This document shows positions 37,198 to 45,633 of a DNA stretch of 64,000 nt, piece after piece (the stretch's first letter is position 1; each line of letters opens with the position of its first letter). Both the position numbers and the translations under genes were made by a program. The notes under the pieces were generated by a model. That model was not told the origin of the DNA, made no database searches, and worked only from the letters and a program-made list of their open reading frames with translations. This DNA comes from Candidatus Avelusimicrobium cornigerorum (GTDB lineage: Bacteria > Elusimicrobiota > Elusimicrobia > Elusimicrobiales > Elusimicrobiaceae). Location: positions 1-64,000 of the forward strand of contig DBXW01000005.1 of NCBI GenBank assembly GCA_002309715.1. The letters run 5' to 3'.

Positions 37198-38586
37198 TTA
37201 TTTCTTTTCGGTGCGTTCCTTAAAAATACGCGCGTCTACAAGCCGTTTGAAAATTTTTCCGCGGTGTTCAAAACTTTTAAATTGATCAAATGACGCACAC
37301 GCCGGAGAGAGCAACACCACATCTCCGCGCGCGGCTCCGTTCATAGCAGTCTCTACCGCTTTATCTAATGTGTAACAACGCACTACCGGATAACCGGGCA
37401 GTTCGCGCTCAATTTTTTCCATCGCCTCGCCAATGGTCAGCACCTTTTTACAATAATCTTTTAAGTACGGCAGTAGCACTTCGTATGAAGCACCTTTATC
37501 GCGCCCGCCCAAAATCAGCCATATATTGCCGCATTTTTCAAAACTTTTCAAAGCCGTAATTGTAGAATCTAAATTGGTGGCCTTGGAATCATTGACGTAT
37601 GTAACACCACGATGATAGGCAAATTGTTCAATGCGGTGTTCCATGGCTTGAAAGGAATCAAACGCTTTTTGGATGGTTGCGGTCGGCACACCACAACTAA
37701 ACGCCATAAGAGAGGCCGCCATGGCATTCTCTACATTATGGATGCCTTGCAAATGGGGGGCTCGTAAGAGTTGCCCTTCACTAAAAACGAGTTCGTCTCC
37801 GTCAAAAAATACAGCGGTTTTAAGTAAGTGTTTGGGGTGAGTGGAAAAAGCCAACACGCGGCTTTTTGCTTTTTCTGCAAGTTCCGCACAGGATACGTCT
37901 GTTCCGTTAATGACTAAAATATCGTTAGCGCGTTGGTTTTTAAAGATTTTGCCTTTGGCTTTAATATAATTACGCATCCCCCCGTGATGCTCCAAGTGGT
38001 CGGGAGTAATGTTTAATAAACAGGCCACGTGCGGGCGGAAGTAGGTGCTATCCTCTAACTGATAACTGGAAACTTCTATCACAACATCATCTCCGGGGCG
38101 GACTTGCGTGGCGCATAGCGAAACGGGATTACCGATATTCCCGCATACAAACACGTTACGTTTGCATCCTTGTTCACGCGCATAATCTTTCAAAATGCTG
38201 CCCAGTAAAGCGGTGGTGGTGGTTTTTCCATTGGTGCCGGTGACCGCAAAAATGCGCGCTTTTTTAGGCATAAAAGCAATGGCTACTTCCAACTCGCTAT
38301 AGACGGGGATTTTTCGTTTTTTGGCTTCTTGTAACACAGCCGCGTGCGGCAGTACCCCGGGGCTTTTTACCCAAAAATCGCAATCAAACAAAGCCCGGCT
38401 ATGGCCGCCTGTTTCTACCGATATCCCCTTCGTAACGGTGGACAGAGTGCCTTTGGGCAAGGATGCTTCTTCGCTGATGAGCACTTGTATGCCATGTGCA
38501 AAAAGGAGTTCCGCAGCCGCTTGGCCGCTTTTTCCAAAACCTAATACGCCTGCTTTTTTACCTTCCCACAATTCCGGTTTAAACAC
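37198..38586 (-). CDS. murD: UDP-N-acetylmuramoylalanine--D-glutamate ligase
   Basis: This 462-residue Mur ligase adds D-Glu to UDP-MurNAc-L-Ala in the cytoplasm. It has an N-terminal Rossmann UDP-binding domain (VLGFGKSGQAAAELL), the ATP loop AVTGTNGKTTTTALLG, NITPDHLEHHG, the VYVNDSKATN-like motif (TYVNDSKATNLDSTITAL) and LILGGRDKG near the C-terminus. It overlaps murE by 8 bases. murF and mraY, often between them, are absent here. Confidence 0.96.
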   Translation of the reverse strand: MFKPELWEGKKAGVLGFGKSGQAAAELLFAHGIQVLISEEASLPKGTLSTVTKGISVETGGHSRALFDCDFWVKSPGVLPHAAVLQEAKKRKIPVYSELEVAIAFMPKKARIFAVTGTNGKTTTTALLGSILKDYAREQGCKRNVFVCGNIGNPVSLCATQVRPGDDVVIEVSSYQLEDSTYFRPHVACLLNITPDHLEHHGGMRNYIKAKGKIFKNQRANDILVINGTDVSCAELAEKAKSRVLAFSTHPKHLLKTAVFFDGDELVFSEGQLLRAPHLQGIHNVENAMAASLMAFSCGVPTATIQKAFDSFQAMEHRIEQFAYHRGVTYVNDSKATNLDSTITALKSFEKCGNIWLILGGRDKGASYEVLLPYLKDYCKKVLTIGEAMEKIERELPGYPVVRCYTLDKAVETAMNGAARGDVVLLSPACASFDQFKSFEHRGKIFKRLVDARIFKERTEKK

Positions 38587-40033
38587 GGGCTTTCTCCTCT
38601 AAAAATTCTTGGATGACTTCCTGGTCGGAAAAGTGCCTTTTTTCCGTACCCACCAACTGGTAATTTTCATGGCCTTTGCCGGCTACAATGACAATATCGT
38701 CTTTTTGCGCGGTGCTTAACGCCCGGCGGATGGCTTCGGCACGGTCGGGCACGATTTCGTAATTAGTATACCCTTCCATGCCGGCTAAAATATCATTAAA
38801 AATCTGTTTGGGATCTTCGCAACGTGGATTATCGTTGGTTAAAAACACATAATCGGCTTGTGAGCAAGCGGTACGGCCCATCAAGGGGCGTTTGGTACGG
38901 TCGCGCTGTCCGCCGCAACCAAAAACAACAAAAATCTTGCCTTTCTTAAAAGGGGCTACCGTGGCAAACGCACGTTGCAATGATTCATTGGTATAGGCAA
39001 AATCCACAAAAGCAAAAAAATCTTGCCCCGCGTTGATGCGCTCCATACGTCCCGGCACACCGGACAATGCTGCCAAACCTTGTATAATTTGTTCCGTCGG
39101 TATTCCGTTTGCCGAGGCGGCGGCCCAGGCAGCCAGCGCATTATATACATTATGTTTGCCCAGCAAATTGATGCGGGCTTTTATCCCGTTGACTTCAAAT
39201 TCGGTATGTGTTAAAAATTCACGGATGTGCGTGGCGCGAAAATCGGCTTTCTGTTCCAGCCCGAAAGTTACCACACGCACACGGTTTTGTAGGATAGAAA
39301 TTAGTTTTTGCCCATAGGAATCATCGGCATTGATAACGGCCGTGCGGTTGGTTTTAGGGTTTTGCGGATCTGCCACATTGTCAAACAATTTTACTTTCGC
39401 ATTAAAATAATTTTCAAAAGTATGGTGAAAATCTAAATGGTCCCGTTGCAAATTCGTAAAGATAGCCGTATCGTACCAAATATGCCGTACCCGTTGGAGT
39501 TCCAAGGCGTGTGAAGAAACTTCCATTACGACCGTTTGGCAATTTTCTTTCTTCATTTCGGCTAATAAATTGAAAAGAGGTAATGCAGCCGGGGTGGTGT
39601 TGGGGGCATCACAAATTTTGCGGCCGCCAATGCGGTAACTGACGGTCCCGAGCGCCCCGACTTTTTGTCCGGCCATCGTAAAAATACTTTCTAATAAATA
39701 GGCAATGGAAGTTTTGCCCTTGGTACCGGTTACGCCGATCATCTTCAGAGAGTTTGACGGTTGCCCGTAAAACTCATACGCGGCGTCAGCCATATCTTTA
39801 TCAATATCGTTGGATAGGTAAAACGGCACGGGAAGGGGGGATTGCGGGGTTTGTTGGGATACAATTAAAACGGCTCCGCGGGTAAGCGCGTCGGGAATAA
39901 AGACATTACCGTCTGCGTTGGCCCCTTTGAGCGCAAAAAATACAAAGCCGGGGCGCACATCTTGCGACCGAAAAGTAAGACCGGTAACTTTTGTGCCCGC
40001 CACGCGGGCTTGCTCCAACACACTACTTCCCAT
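38579..40033 (-). CDS. murE: UDP-MurNAc-tripeptide synthetase, probably mesodiaminopimelate-adding
   Basis: This 484-residue Mur ligase has the ATP loop GVTGTKGKTSIAYLL and the specificity loop TNDNPRCEDP. The DNPR sequence is the known marker for mesodiaminopimelate, as opposed to lysine-adding enzymes. The C-terminal AGKGHENYQ region is also typical. It is first of the murE-murD pair. This supports a DAP-type Gram-negative wall. Confidence 0.96.
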   Translation of the reverse strand: MGSSVLEQARVAGTKVTGLTFRSQDVRPGFVFFALKGANADGNVFIPDALTRGAVLIVSQQTPQSPLPVPFYLSNDIDKDMADAAYEFYGQPSNSLKMIGVTGTKGKTSIAYLLESIFTMAGQKVGALGTVSYRIGGRKICDAPNTTPAALPLFNLLAEMKKENCQTVVMEVSSHALELQRVRHIWYDTAIFTNLQRDHLDFHHTFENYFNAKVKLFDNVADPQNPKTNRTAVINADDSYGQKLISILQNRVRVVTFGLEQKADFRATHIREFLTHTEFEVNGIKARINLLGKHNVYNALAAWAAASANGIPTEQIIQGLAALSGVPGRMERINAGQDFFAFVDFAYTNESLQRAFATVAPFKKGKIFVVFGCGGQRDRTKRPLMGRTACSQADYVFLTNDNPRCEDPKQIFNDILAGMEGYTNYEIVPDRAEAIRRALSTAQKDDIVIVAGKGHENYQLVGTEKRHFSDQEVIQEFLEEKARV

Positions 40034-40065
40034 AGATATATGGTATCAAATTGGGCAAAGGAAAA

Positions 40066-40803
40066 CTACTTTAATTTTCCGGTTGTTAAATCGGCAATTT
40101 GCTGTGCCATTTGTACCAGATGTTTTTTAATTTGCGGTTGTTTGGTTTCCAATAGCGGAAGCAATGTTCCTCGTATCCAGTTGCGGGTAAATTTATCGTC
40201 AAAATTACTTTGGTCGGTAATGTGGTCCAGGTGATTATTTTTTAAGTATGCCTCGGTTTCTTCTCGGGTAATGCACAACAGTGGGCGGATGATTTCCACC
40301 GTAGCGGTTAATGGTCTTCGCAGTGGGATGCCGGCCAACCCTTTGGCTTGCGTACCGCGCAATAAATTGAGCAAAATAGTTTCGGCCTGATCATCTTGGT
40401 GATGCCCTAATGCTAATTTAGTGGCGCCCCACGCGCGGGCCGTTTTTGCAAACACGTTGTATCGCGCTTTACGCGCGGCATGTTCCGGGCTTAAGTTTAA
40501 TTCACGCGCTACTTTTTTAACGGCTGCTTTTTGGACAAGAAATTCTATCTCCAACATTTGGCATAACTTTTTACAGAAGCGTTGATCTGCAGTTGCTGCT
40601 TTGCCCCGCAAGCCGTGATTAACGTGCAACGCTGCTAAACGGAAATGTTTTTCTTTGGATAAATAACGCAAGAAATGCAATAAACATACCGAATCTGCCC
40701 CGCCGCTTAAACCCACTAAAACAGAATCTTTGCGGGTAATAAGCCGGTCGGTAAAAGCCCTCATACGTGGCAGTACGGAAGCATTAAAACTTTTTTTTGT
40801 CAT
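40066..40803 (-). CDS. tilS: tRNA(Ile)-lysidine synthase, short form
   Basis: This 245-residue protein is the catalytic N-type ATPase domain that makes lysidine at C34 of tRNA-Ile(CAU). The P-loop LVGLSGGADSVCLL, AALHVNHGLRG and GHHQDDQAETILLNLLRG are family hallmarks. It lacks the C-terminal tRNA-binding domains of the ~430-residue E. coli enzyme and is shorter even than the Aquifex type, ending naturally with KLK before the stop. It is probably functional as a minimal version. It lies 32 bases upstream of murE. Confidence 0.92.
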   Translation of the reverse strand: MTKKSFNASVLPRMRAFTDRLITRKDSVLVGLSGGADSVCLLHFLRYLSKEKHFRLAALHVNHGLRGKAATADQRFCKKLCQMLEIEFLVQKAAVKKVARELNLSPEHAARKARYNVFAKTARAWGATKLALGHHQDDQAETILLNLLRGTQAKGLAGIPLRRPLTATVEIIRPLLCITREETEAYLKNNHLDHITDQSNFDDKFTRNWIRGTLLPLLETKQPQIKKHLVQMAQQIADLTTGKLK

Positions 40804-40845
40804 ATAAAAAAGTATAATAAATATAAGGGAGTATGGGGAACTATT

Positions 40846-41214
40846 ATGAAAAAGAAAATTTTGATTATAGAAGATGAACCCGCCATCGTTGAACTTTTAC
40901 AGATGGTGCTTTTGCGTGAAGGGTACGAAGTTCACGCGTGCCAATCCGGTCGTGATGCTATAGCCGCTATTAAACAGGTCGGGCCGCATTTGATTATTTT
41001 AGATGTTATGTTGCCGGGGCTAGACGGTGCAAGCATTGTGCGCATTATGCATGAGGATGAATTTTTGTGCTCTATTCCGGTAATTATTACTTCGGCTTTG
41101 TTGGAATCGGAAAAAATGTTTACTCCGTATCCGCAAGTAAAAGGTTTTTGCGCTAAACCGTTTGTGCTTAAAGATTTTATTATTAAAGTAAAACAAGCCA
41201 TCGGCGACGATTAA
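40846..41214 (+). CDS. Single-domain response regulator (CheY-like receiver)
   Basis: This 122-residue receiver has acidic residues IEDE at the N-terminus, the phospho-acceptor Asp in LIILDVMLPGLDG, the Thr/Ser (VIITSALL) and the Lys (FCAKPFV). There is no output domain, so it must act by protein interaction. No kinase is adjacent. The nearest histidine kinase gene is ~2.7 kb away (43922-44662) and lacks its own regulator, so the two could be partners. Confidence 0.93.
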   Translation: MKKKILIIEDEPAIVELLQMVLLREGYEVHACQSGRDAIAAIKQVGPHLIILDVMLPGLDGASIVRIMHEDEFLCSIPVIITSALLESEKMFTPYPQVKGFCAKPFVLKDFIIKVKQAIGDD

Positions 41215-41232
41215 AACTTCCTTCCGTTAATC

Positions 41233-41302
41233 CGCGTCAAAAACGCGTTTTTATTTGAAGACACAACAATCCCCCGGGGTTTATTGCCCGGGGGATTGTT
41301 GT
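41233..41302 (+). terminator. Terminator plus second long hairpin after the response regulator
   Basis: CGCGT-CAAAA-ACGCG with five T (41233-41252) is a normal terminator. A perfect 16-bp stem follows (41263-41278 with 41287-41302), with no T-run, so its role is unclear. Confidence 0.75.
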
Positions 41303-41458
41303 GCTTGCCGCATGGGGCTTTTTCGCATCCCGGCCTTACGTGCGGCGTTCTTTTTGGTTGCTTTTTCTGATGTCAGAAAAAAGTACACCTGAAATTCCTA
41401 TTGATTTGTTTTTTTTCATACAATGCTTTTGTAACCAAATTAACCTAGGAGGTTTAAA

Positions 41459-42304
41459 ATGAAGAACAAATACGTAAAAATAGCCATTTTGCTAGGAATT
41501 TTGTTTTTGGCAGGCGGTCAAAACGTAAGTGCTCAACATGAGGTGCTCGCCGCCCAAAAACAAAAAGGGAACCATGCTACGGGGTTGCCGTATGTTTCCG
41601 TTGTATTAGAAAATAAGCAAACGGTTAAAATGAGCCCGTCTGCGTCTAATGCTTATATGCAAAACAAATCGCAATTACGCACGTTTGTGTTAGTAGATGG
41701 TGTGTATTACTTGCCTTCGGAAAAGAAAACAACAGATACTTCGCTGGCAAAACAAGTGCAACAACAAGTGCAAAACCAAGTGCAAAAACAAATGCAAAAA
41801 GAAACTACGTCGGATGAATTGGAAAATATGTATTGTGACGAAAATGATTTTGCCTGCCGCGATTTTGTGTATATGGTTTATTTGTGGAATACACCTGATG
41901 ATGAGATGCGCAAATATGTCAATGGGGCAAAAGATGATTTTGCACGAGAATTACGTAAATGGAAAAGATTGAGCATTGGTATTAAAGACTCGGTAAATCG
42001 TCAAGTGGAAACGCGCCAATATCAACGTCTGATCGGCGACGATTATAACATAACTGCCTTGCGCGAATTTTTAGAGCGGGGTGAATTTACAATAGCAGGA
42101 TGGGATTTGGCTTTGACGAGTTTATGGCGCGATGCCAAACAAAACAAATTAACTCAGCAACAAATTAAAGAAGTGAAAAAGTTCGCAAAAAGAGCTAAAA
42201 AAGGATATGATGAGAGAAATTTGCCGATATTACGGTTAGACAATGTGAATCCGTATTCTCCGAGCGTAATTTGGCGTCCTTGCAATGGAATAGCAGAACT
42301 CTAA
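41459..42304 (+). CDS. Secreted protein of unknown function, 281 aa
   Basis: A signal peptide (residues 1-25, ending VSA-QH) is followed by a basic, helical protein with a run of KQVQQQVQNQVQKQMQKE (~98-115), probably a short coiled coil, and a Cys-containing stretch MYCDENDFACRDFVYMVYLW. No family is recognised. Its ribosome site is strong (aggaggt). The gene stands alone between two terminators. Confidence 0.75.
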   Translation: MKNKYVKIAILLGILFLAGGQNVSAQHEVLAAQKQKGNHATGLPYVSVVLENKQTVKMSPSASNAYMQNKSQLRTFVLVDGVYYLPSEKKTTDTSLAKQVQQQVQNQVQKQMQKETTSDELENMYCDENDFACRDFVYMVYLWNTPDDEMRKYVNGAKDDFARELRKWKRLSIGIKDSVNRQVETRQYQRLIGDDYNITALREFLERGEFTIAGWDLALTSLWRDAKQNKLTQQQIKEVKKFAKRAKKGYDERNLPILRLDNVNPYSPSVIWRPCNGIAEL

Positions 42305-42325
42305 TCAAGATATTGTAATAACTAA

Positions 42326-42359
42326 AAAACGGCCCGCAGATTTTCACGCGGGCCGTTTT
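42326..42359. terminator. Bidirectional terminator
   Basis: AAAACGGCCCGC (42326-42337) pairs over 12 bp with GCGGGCCGTTTT (42348-42359). It serves the convergent genes on both sides. Confidence 0.93.
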
Positions 42360-42376
42360 ACTGGGTAGTAAAATAA

Positions 42377-43396
42377 TCAGTGTGGTAGGCGGCCGGCTAA
42401 AATCTCCGCCACGGGCCGCGTATGTTTGATTTTACTTAATATGATTTTAAGAGAGGCGGTAATCGGTACCGATAAGAAAGCACCCGGCACGCCCCACACG
42501 AGCGTCCAGAAAATTAAGCACCCCACCACGGCTACCGGGTGTAAATCCATCCCTTCTCCTAAAAAACGCGGTTCTACTAAATTGCCGATAGCAAATTCCG
42601 TAGCGGCCAACAGCCCGATAATGACAAAAAAAGTTGTTCCGAATCCATACTGTAAAAATAATACCGGCGCCGGCAAGAGTACGGAAATAATAGATCCAAC
42701 ACTTGGAATAAAATTAAGCAGGAACGCAAACAAAGCAAACAAGATAGCCAGTTTTACTTGAAACCCAATCAACACCGCCGCCACAATACAACCCGTGATA
42801 AGCGACGCCATCAATTTTACCGATAAATACACAGATACGTTGGCTAACATTTCTTTGATGGCCGGGTTCGTGATCGGTTGCGGCTTTTTGCTGCCCAAGA
42901 GAAAGAACGTCATAAATAATACGATTAACGTAATGTTAGACACGACGGAAAATAATTGCCGGCCGAAGTTTTTTAACCAATTAAATAAGGGGAGTTCGCG
43001 CACGTAATTTTCAATAAAGTTTTGGTCCAAGGCTATGCCGTGTTGTTGCAGCCGGGCCACAATATCTCCGACGGTAGAAATCAGGTTTTGGCGGTATGTT
43101 TCCGCGCCTTTTAAAAATTGCCCGACCGAAGTGGTCGCAAATAAAATAACGGCGGCAAAAAACGATATCCCAAGTAAAATAGAAATAGTTAACGCCAGCC
43201 ATTGCGGGGCATTGAATTTTTGGCGCAAGTAAAGTGCGGTTTGGGCCAAAATGGTGTATAAAAAAATAGAAATAACAAGCGGAATAAGCAGGGCTTTTGT
43301 ATACACTAAAAAAGCAGTTACTACACCGGCCGCGATAATCGTTAAACAAATGGCGCTTGTTTTTAAGTAATAATAAGTAGATTTATCCGGCAACAT
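42377..43396 (-). CDS. AI-2E/PerM family membrane transporter
   Basis: Starting at MLPDKSTYYYL (GGGGA ribosome site), this 339-residue protein has about eight membrane helices in the PerM/YdiK pattern: two N-terminal pairs, a soluble helical segment (~95-140), then the C-terminal FLLNFIPSVGSIISVLLP and NLVEPRFLGEGMDLHPVAVVGCLIFWTLVWGVPGAFLSVPI signatures. Family members include AI-2 exporter TqsA and Na+/H+ antiporters, so the substrate is open. It is the last gene of the histidine-kinase operon and overlaps the coiled-coil gene by 14 bases. Confidence 0.88.
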   Translation of the reverse strand: MLPDKSTYYYLKTSAICLTIIAAGVVTAFLVYTKALLIPLVISIFLYTILAQTALYLRQKFNAPQWLALTISILLGISFFAAVILFATTSVGQFLKGAETYRQNLISTVGDIVARLQQHGIALDQNFIENYVRELPLFNWLKNFGRQLFSVVSNITLIVLFMTFFLLGSKKPQPITNPAIKEMLANVSVYLSVKLMASLITGCIVAAVLIGFQVKLAILFALFAFLLNFIPSVGSIISVLLPAPVLFLQYGFGTTFFVIIGLLAATEFAIGNLVEPRFLGEGMDLHPVAVVGCLIFWTLVWGVPGAFLSVPITASLKIILSKIKHTRPVAEILAGRLPH

Positions 43397-43925
43397 AATT
43401 TCCCCTTTTCTGCTCGGTGTGTCGGGCAATTTCGCGGGCTAAAAATAAAATTTTCCCGGTTAAACTGAAAAAATCATTTTGACAAGCCGTTAGCAACCAT
43501 ACATTTAATTTAACGGCGGTAAAGCCTTTGTAAGTGTGTGCAAAAATATCGTATGCCGTAATAAATTCATCACATGTGCGGGAAAGTGTTTTGGCGCGGC
43601 TATTGACGCCTTTTGCCGGCAAAATCAAATCGGCGCTCCAATCGGCGGGTTTGTAAGTGCGTGCTTGGGTGCGTAATACGGCCCACGTAGCATCTTGTTT
43701 ATCCAATTCTTGACGAAGATGGCAGCAATAATTATTGAAATCTTGTGCAAAAGCAGTGTCGCGCACTTCTATATTTTTGTGCAATTGTTGGATAATTTGG
43801 CGCAGGCGTCTATTCAAGTCTTGCAATTCTTGCGTGGCGCTTGCCAAAAGTCCGCGCAAGGCATCGCATTGCGAAGACAATTTTTCTAATAAATCGTTTG
43901 TCGTTAAAGCAGGTGTGTTATTCAT
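43383..43925 (-). CDS. Helical/coiled-coil protein of unknown function
   Basis: This 180-residue soluble protein has an N-terminal half predicted as a long coiled coil (LLEKLSSQCDALRGLLASATQ ... RRLRQIIQQLHKNIEV). The second half is helical, without recognised domain. It overlaps the kinase gene by 4 bases (ATGA) and the transporter gene by 14, so it is tightly coupled and may link kinase output to the transporter. That role is inferred from position only. Confidence 0.7.
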   Translation of the reverse strand: MNNTPALTTNDLLEKLSSQCDALRGLLASATQELQDLNRRLRQIIQQLHKNIEVRDTAFAQDFNNYCCHLRQELDKQDATWAVLRTQARTYKPADWSADLILPAKGVNSRAKTLSRTCDEFITAYDIFAHTYKGFTAVKLNVWLLTACQNDFFSLTGKILFLAREIARHTEQKRGNYVAG

Positions 43926-44662
43926 ACGTTTGGTAAGTTGATTGTAAAGATTGAGCCTAGGCCGCGGTCAGATACGATGCTGATTGTACCGTTGTGTAAT
44001 TCCACAATGCGTCGCACCATCGGTAGCCCTAACCCCCAGCCGGTAATTTGTCCGGTGAAATCATCGTCTACTTGATAGAACGGTTCAAACACGCGGTTGA
44101 CATCTTGGGGGCGGATGCCAATGCCGTAATCCCGCACGGAAAGGGATATGCTGTTGCCGTGATTTAAGCATTGGACTTTAATTACTTTTTCTGTTTTATT
44201 GTTAAATTTCATGGCATTGGCCAATAATTCTTCTACGCATAATTTGAGTAGTTGCGCATCAACCGTGATAAAAAGTTGGGGAGGACAATCCGTTTCCACA
44301 AATGTACCGCGCCGTACGGTGTCGGTTTGAACAGGCGCGCCGGACAGGTTTTCTTCCAACGCCAACGCCTTGGCGGCACTTTCCTTGATAAGCGGTTTAA
44401 GTTCAACGGTTTGCTTTTTCAAGTTTTGTTCGGTTGTGGCCAATACTCTATTAAAAGCGGAAAGTTTATCTACCAATTGAGATAAATGCGTGCCCTGCGT
44501 GCTGATTTCTTCCAACGCTTTAATGGTAAAAGGTTCCAATGAGTGTTTGCTTTGGGCTTGAACGGCCTCGCAATAACCATTGATAATAGACAACGGCGTA
44601 CGCAATTTATGCGCAATCATAGAAAGAGTTTGAGCGTTTAAATTTAAATCCGGCTTTTCCAT
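43922..44662 (-). CDS. Cytoplasmic sensor histidine kinase
   Basis: This 246-residue kinase has no transmembrane or sensor domain. The HisKA helix has AHKLRTPLSIINGY, in which the residue after the phospho-His is Lys instead of the usual Glu/Asp. The HATPase domain has the N box (EELLANAMKFNNK), G1 (VRDYGIGI), F box and G2 (GWGLGLPMVRRIV). It is first gene of the operon with the coiled-coil gene and the AI-2E-family gene. No partner regulator is adjacent. Confidence 0.9.
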   Translation of the reverse strand: MEKPDLNLNAQTLSMIAHKLRTPLSIINGYCEAVQAQSKHSLEPFTIKALEEISTQGTHLSQLVDKLSAFNRVLATTEQNLKKQTVELKPLIKESAAKALALEENLSGAPVQTDTVRRGTFVETDCPPQLFITVDAQLLKLCVEELLANAMKFNNKTEKVIKVQCLNHGNSISLSVRDYGIGIRPQDVNRVFEPFYQVDDDFTGQITGWGLGLPMVRRIVELHNGTISIVSDRGLGSIFTINLPNV

Positions 44663-44672
44663 ATAGTCCCCG

Positions 44673-45548
44673 TTAGAAGGATGTTTCTAATTGAATATAA
44701 AAGATATCCCGTTTATTTTTATTGTGTACATCGCGCACGTGGTTATACGCCAAATCTACGGTAACCCGTTGCGCTACCGAAAACGAGTTGCCCGCTAAAA
44801 CAGAATGTTCCGATTCGGCGTTATGAAACTCGCCATAACGATATCCCACATAAAACGAAGAGCCGTTATCGGTCCACATGCGTGAAAAACGAGTGCTTAA
44901 CATATATTTAGGCAGTTGATGGACAATGTCTAATGTTTGGGTGCGGGCCAATTCCTGCTGGTCCATAATACTGCGTAAACCAACCACCCCGGAAACTCCG
45001 TCAGGATATTGAAACACCGTTCCGGCAACGTCTGCTCCGAAAGCATTGAAAAAAGTTTGTGAAATGCCCAACGAATAAGCCATTTCGGAATAGTAGCGAT
45101 TTTCGGTAGGCTCGCTTTCAAAAAATACGGTACCCTTTTGGCGAGCAAAAGCAGCGGTTATAAAAGCATGGGTGTATACATCATTGATTTCATCTTCTTT
45201 TAACGTCAAGTGCATTTGCGTTTCAACACCGAAGGCGCCAGCATCTTGAAAAGCCGCATCATCACTTTTATTTTTTAAGTAATAAAAAGGCCGTACAATC
45301 AAGCGGATGAGTTCAAAATTTAATGATACGGGCACGGCCAAGGAATAAACAGGATCTTTAAAGGCTCGTTCGTTAGCCATTTTGGCCTCTAGCCCGGCTA
45401 ACGTATTAAGCGTAAGTGCCATGGTGGCCTTGGCTTGAACTTGGTCAAAATTTTTAGACCCTGTATATGCGGCAGATACATCTACCGTGCGCGCTTGTAA
45501 CGATACAAACGCTCCCAGCAATGCAAAAGTAAAAATCAGTTTTTTCAT
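44673..45548 (-). CDS. Outer-membrane beta-barrel protein, unknown
   Basis: Starting at MKKLIFTFALLGAF (signal peptide ending LQA-RT), this 291-residue protein has alternating amphipathic strands through its length and ends with FYIQLETSF. The terminal Phe after alternating hydrophobics is the BAM-recognition signal of outer-membrane proteins. It contains aromatic girdle residues but no plug or known porin family. The open frame runs 74 codons further upstream into non-coding sequence and is rejected. Confidence 0.78.
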   Translation of the reverse strand: MKKLIFTFALLGAFVSLQARTVDVSAAYTGSKNFDQVQAKATMALTLNTLAGLEAKMANERAFKDPVYSLAVPVSLNFELIRLIVRPFYYLKNKSDDAAFQDAGAFGVETQMHLTLKEDEINDVYTHAFITAAFARQKGTVFFESEPTENRYYSEMAYSLGISQTFFNAFGADVAGTVFQYPDGVSGVVGLRSIMDQQELARTQTLDIVHQLPKYMLSTRFSRMWTDNGSSFYVGYRYGEFHNAESEHSVLAGNSFSVAQRVTVDLAYNHVRDVHNKNKRDIFYIQLETSF

Positions 45549-45633
45549 ATACATTATATTTAACCAAATTTTGTTATTTTTGACTATGAAACTTTCTTTG
45601 GCGTAATGAACTATATTTGATAAAATAAGAAAT

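Noticed and set aside
40066..40803. tilS as a truncated pseudogene
   Set aside because: It is short, but all catalytic motifs are present and it ends cleanly; minimal TilS proteins are known, so it is kept as functional.
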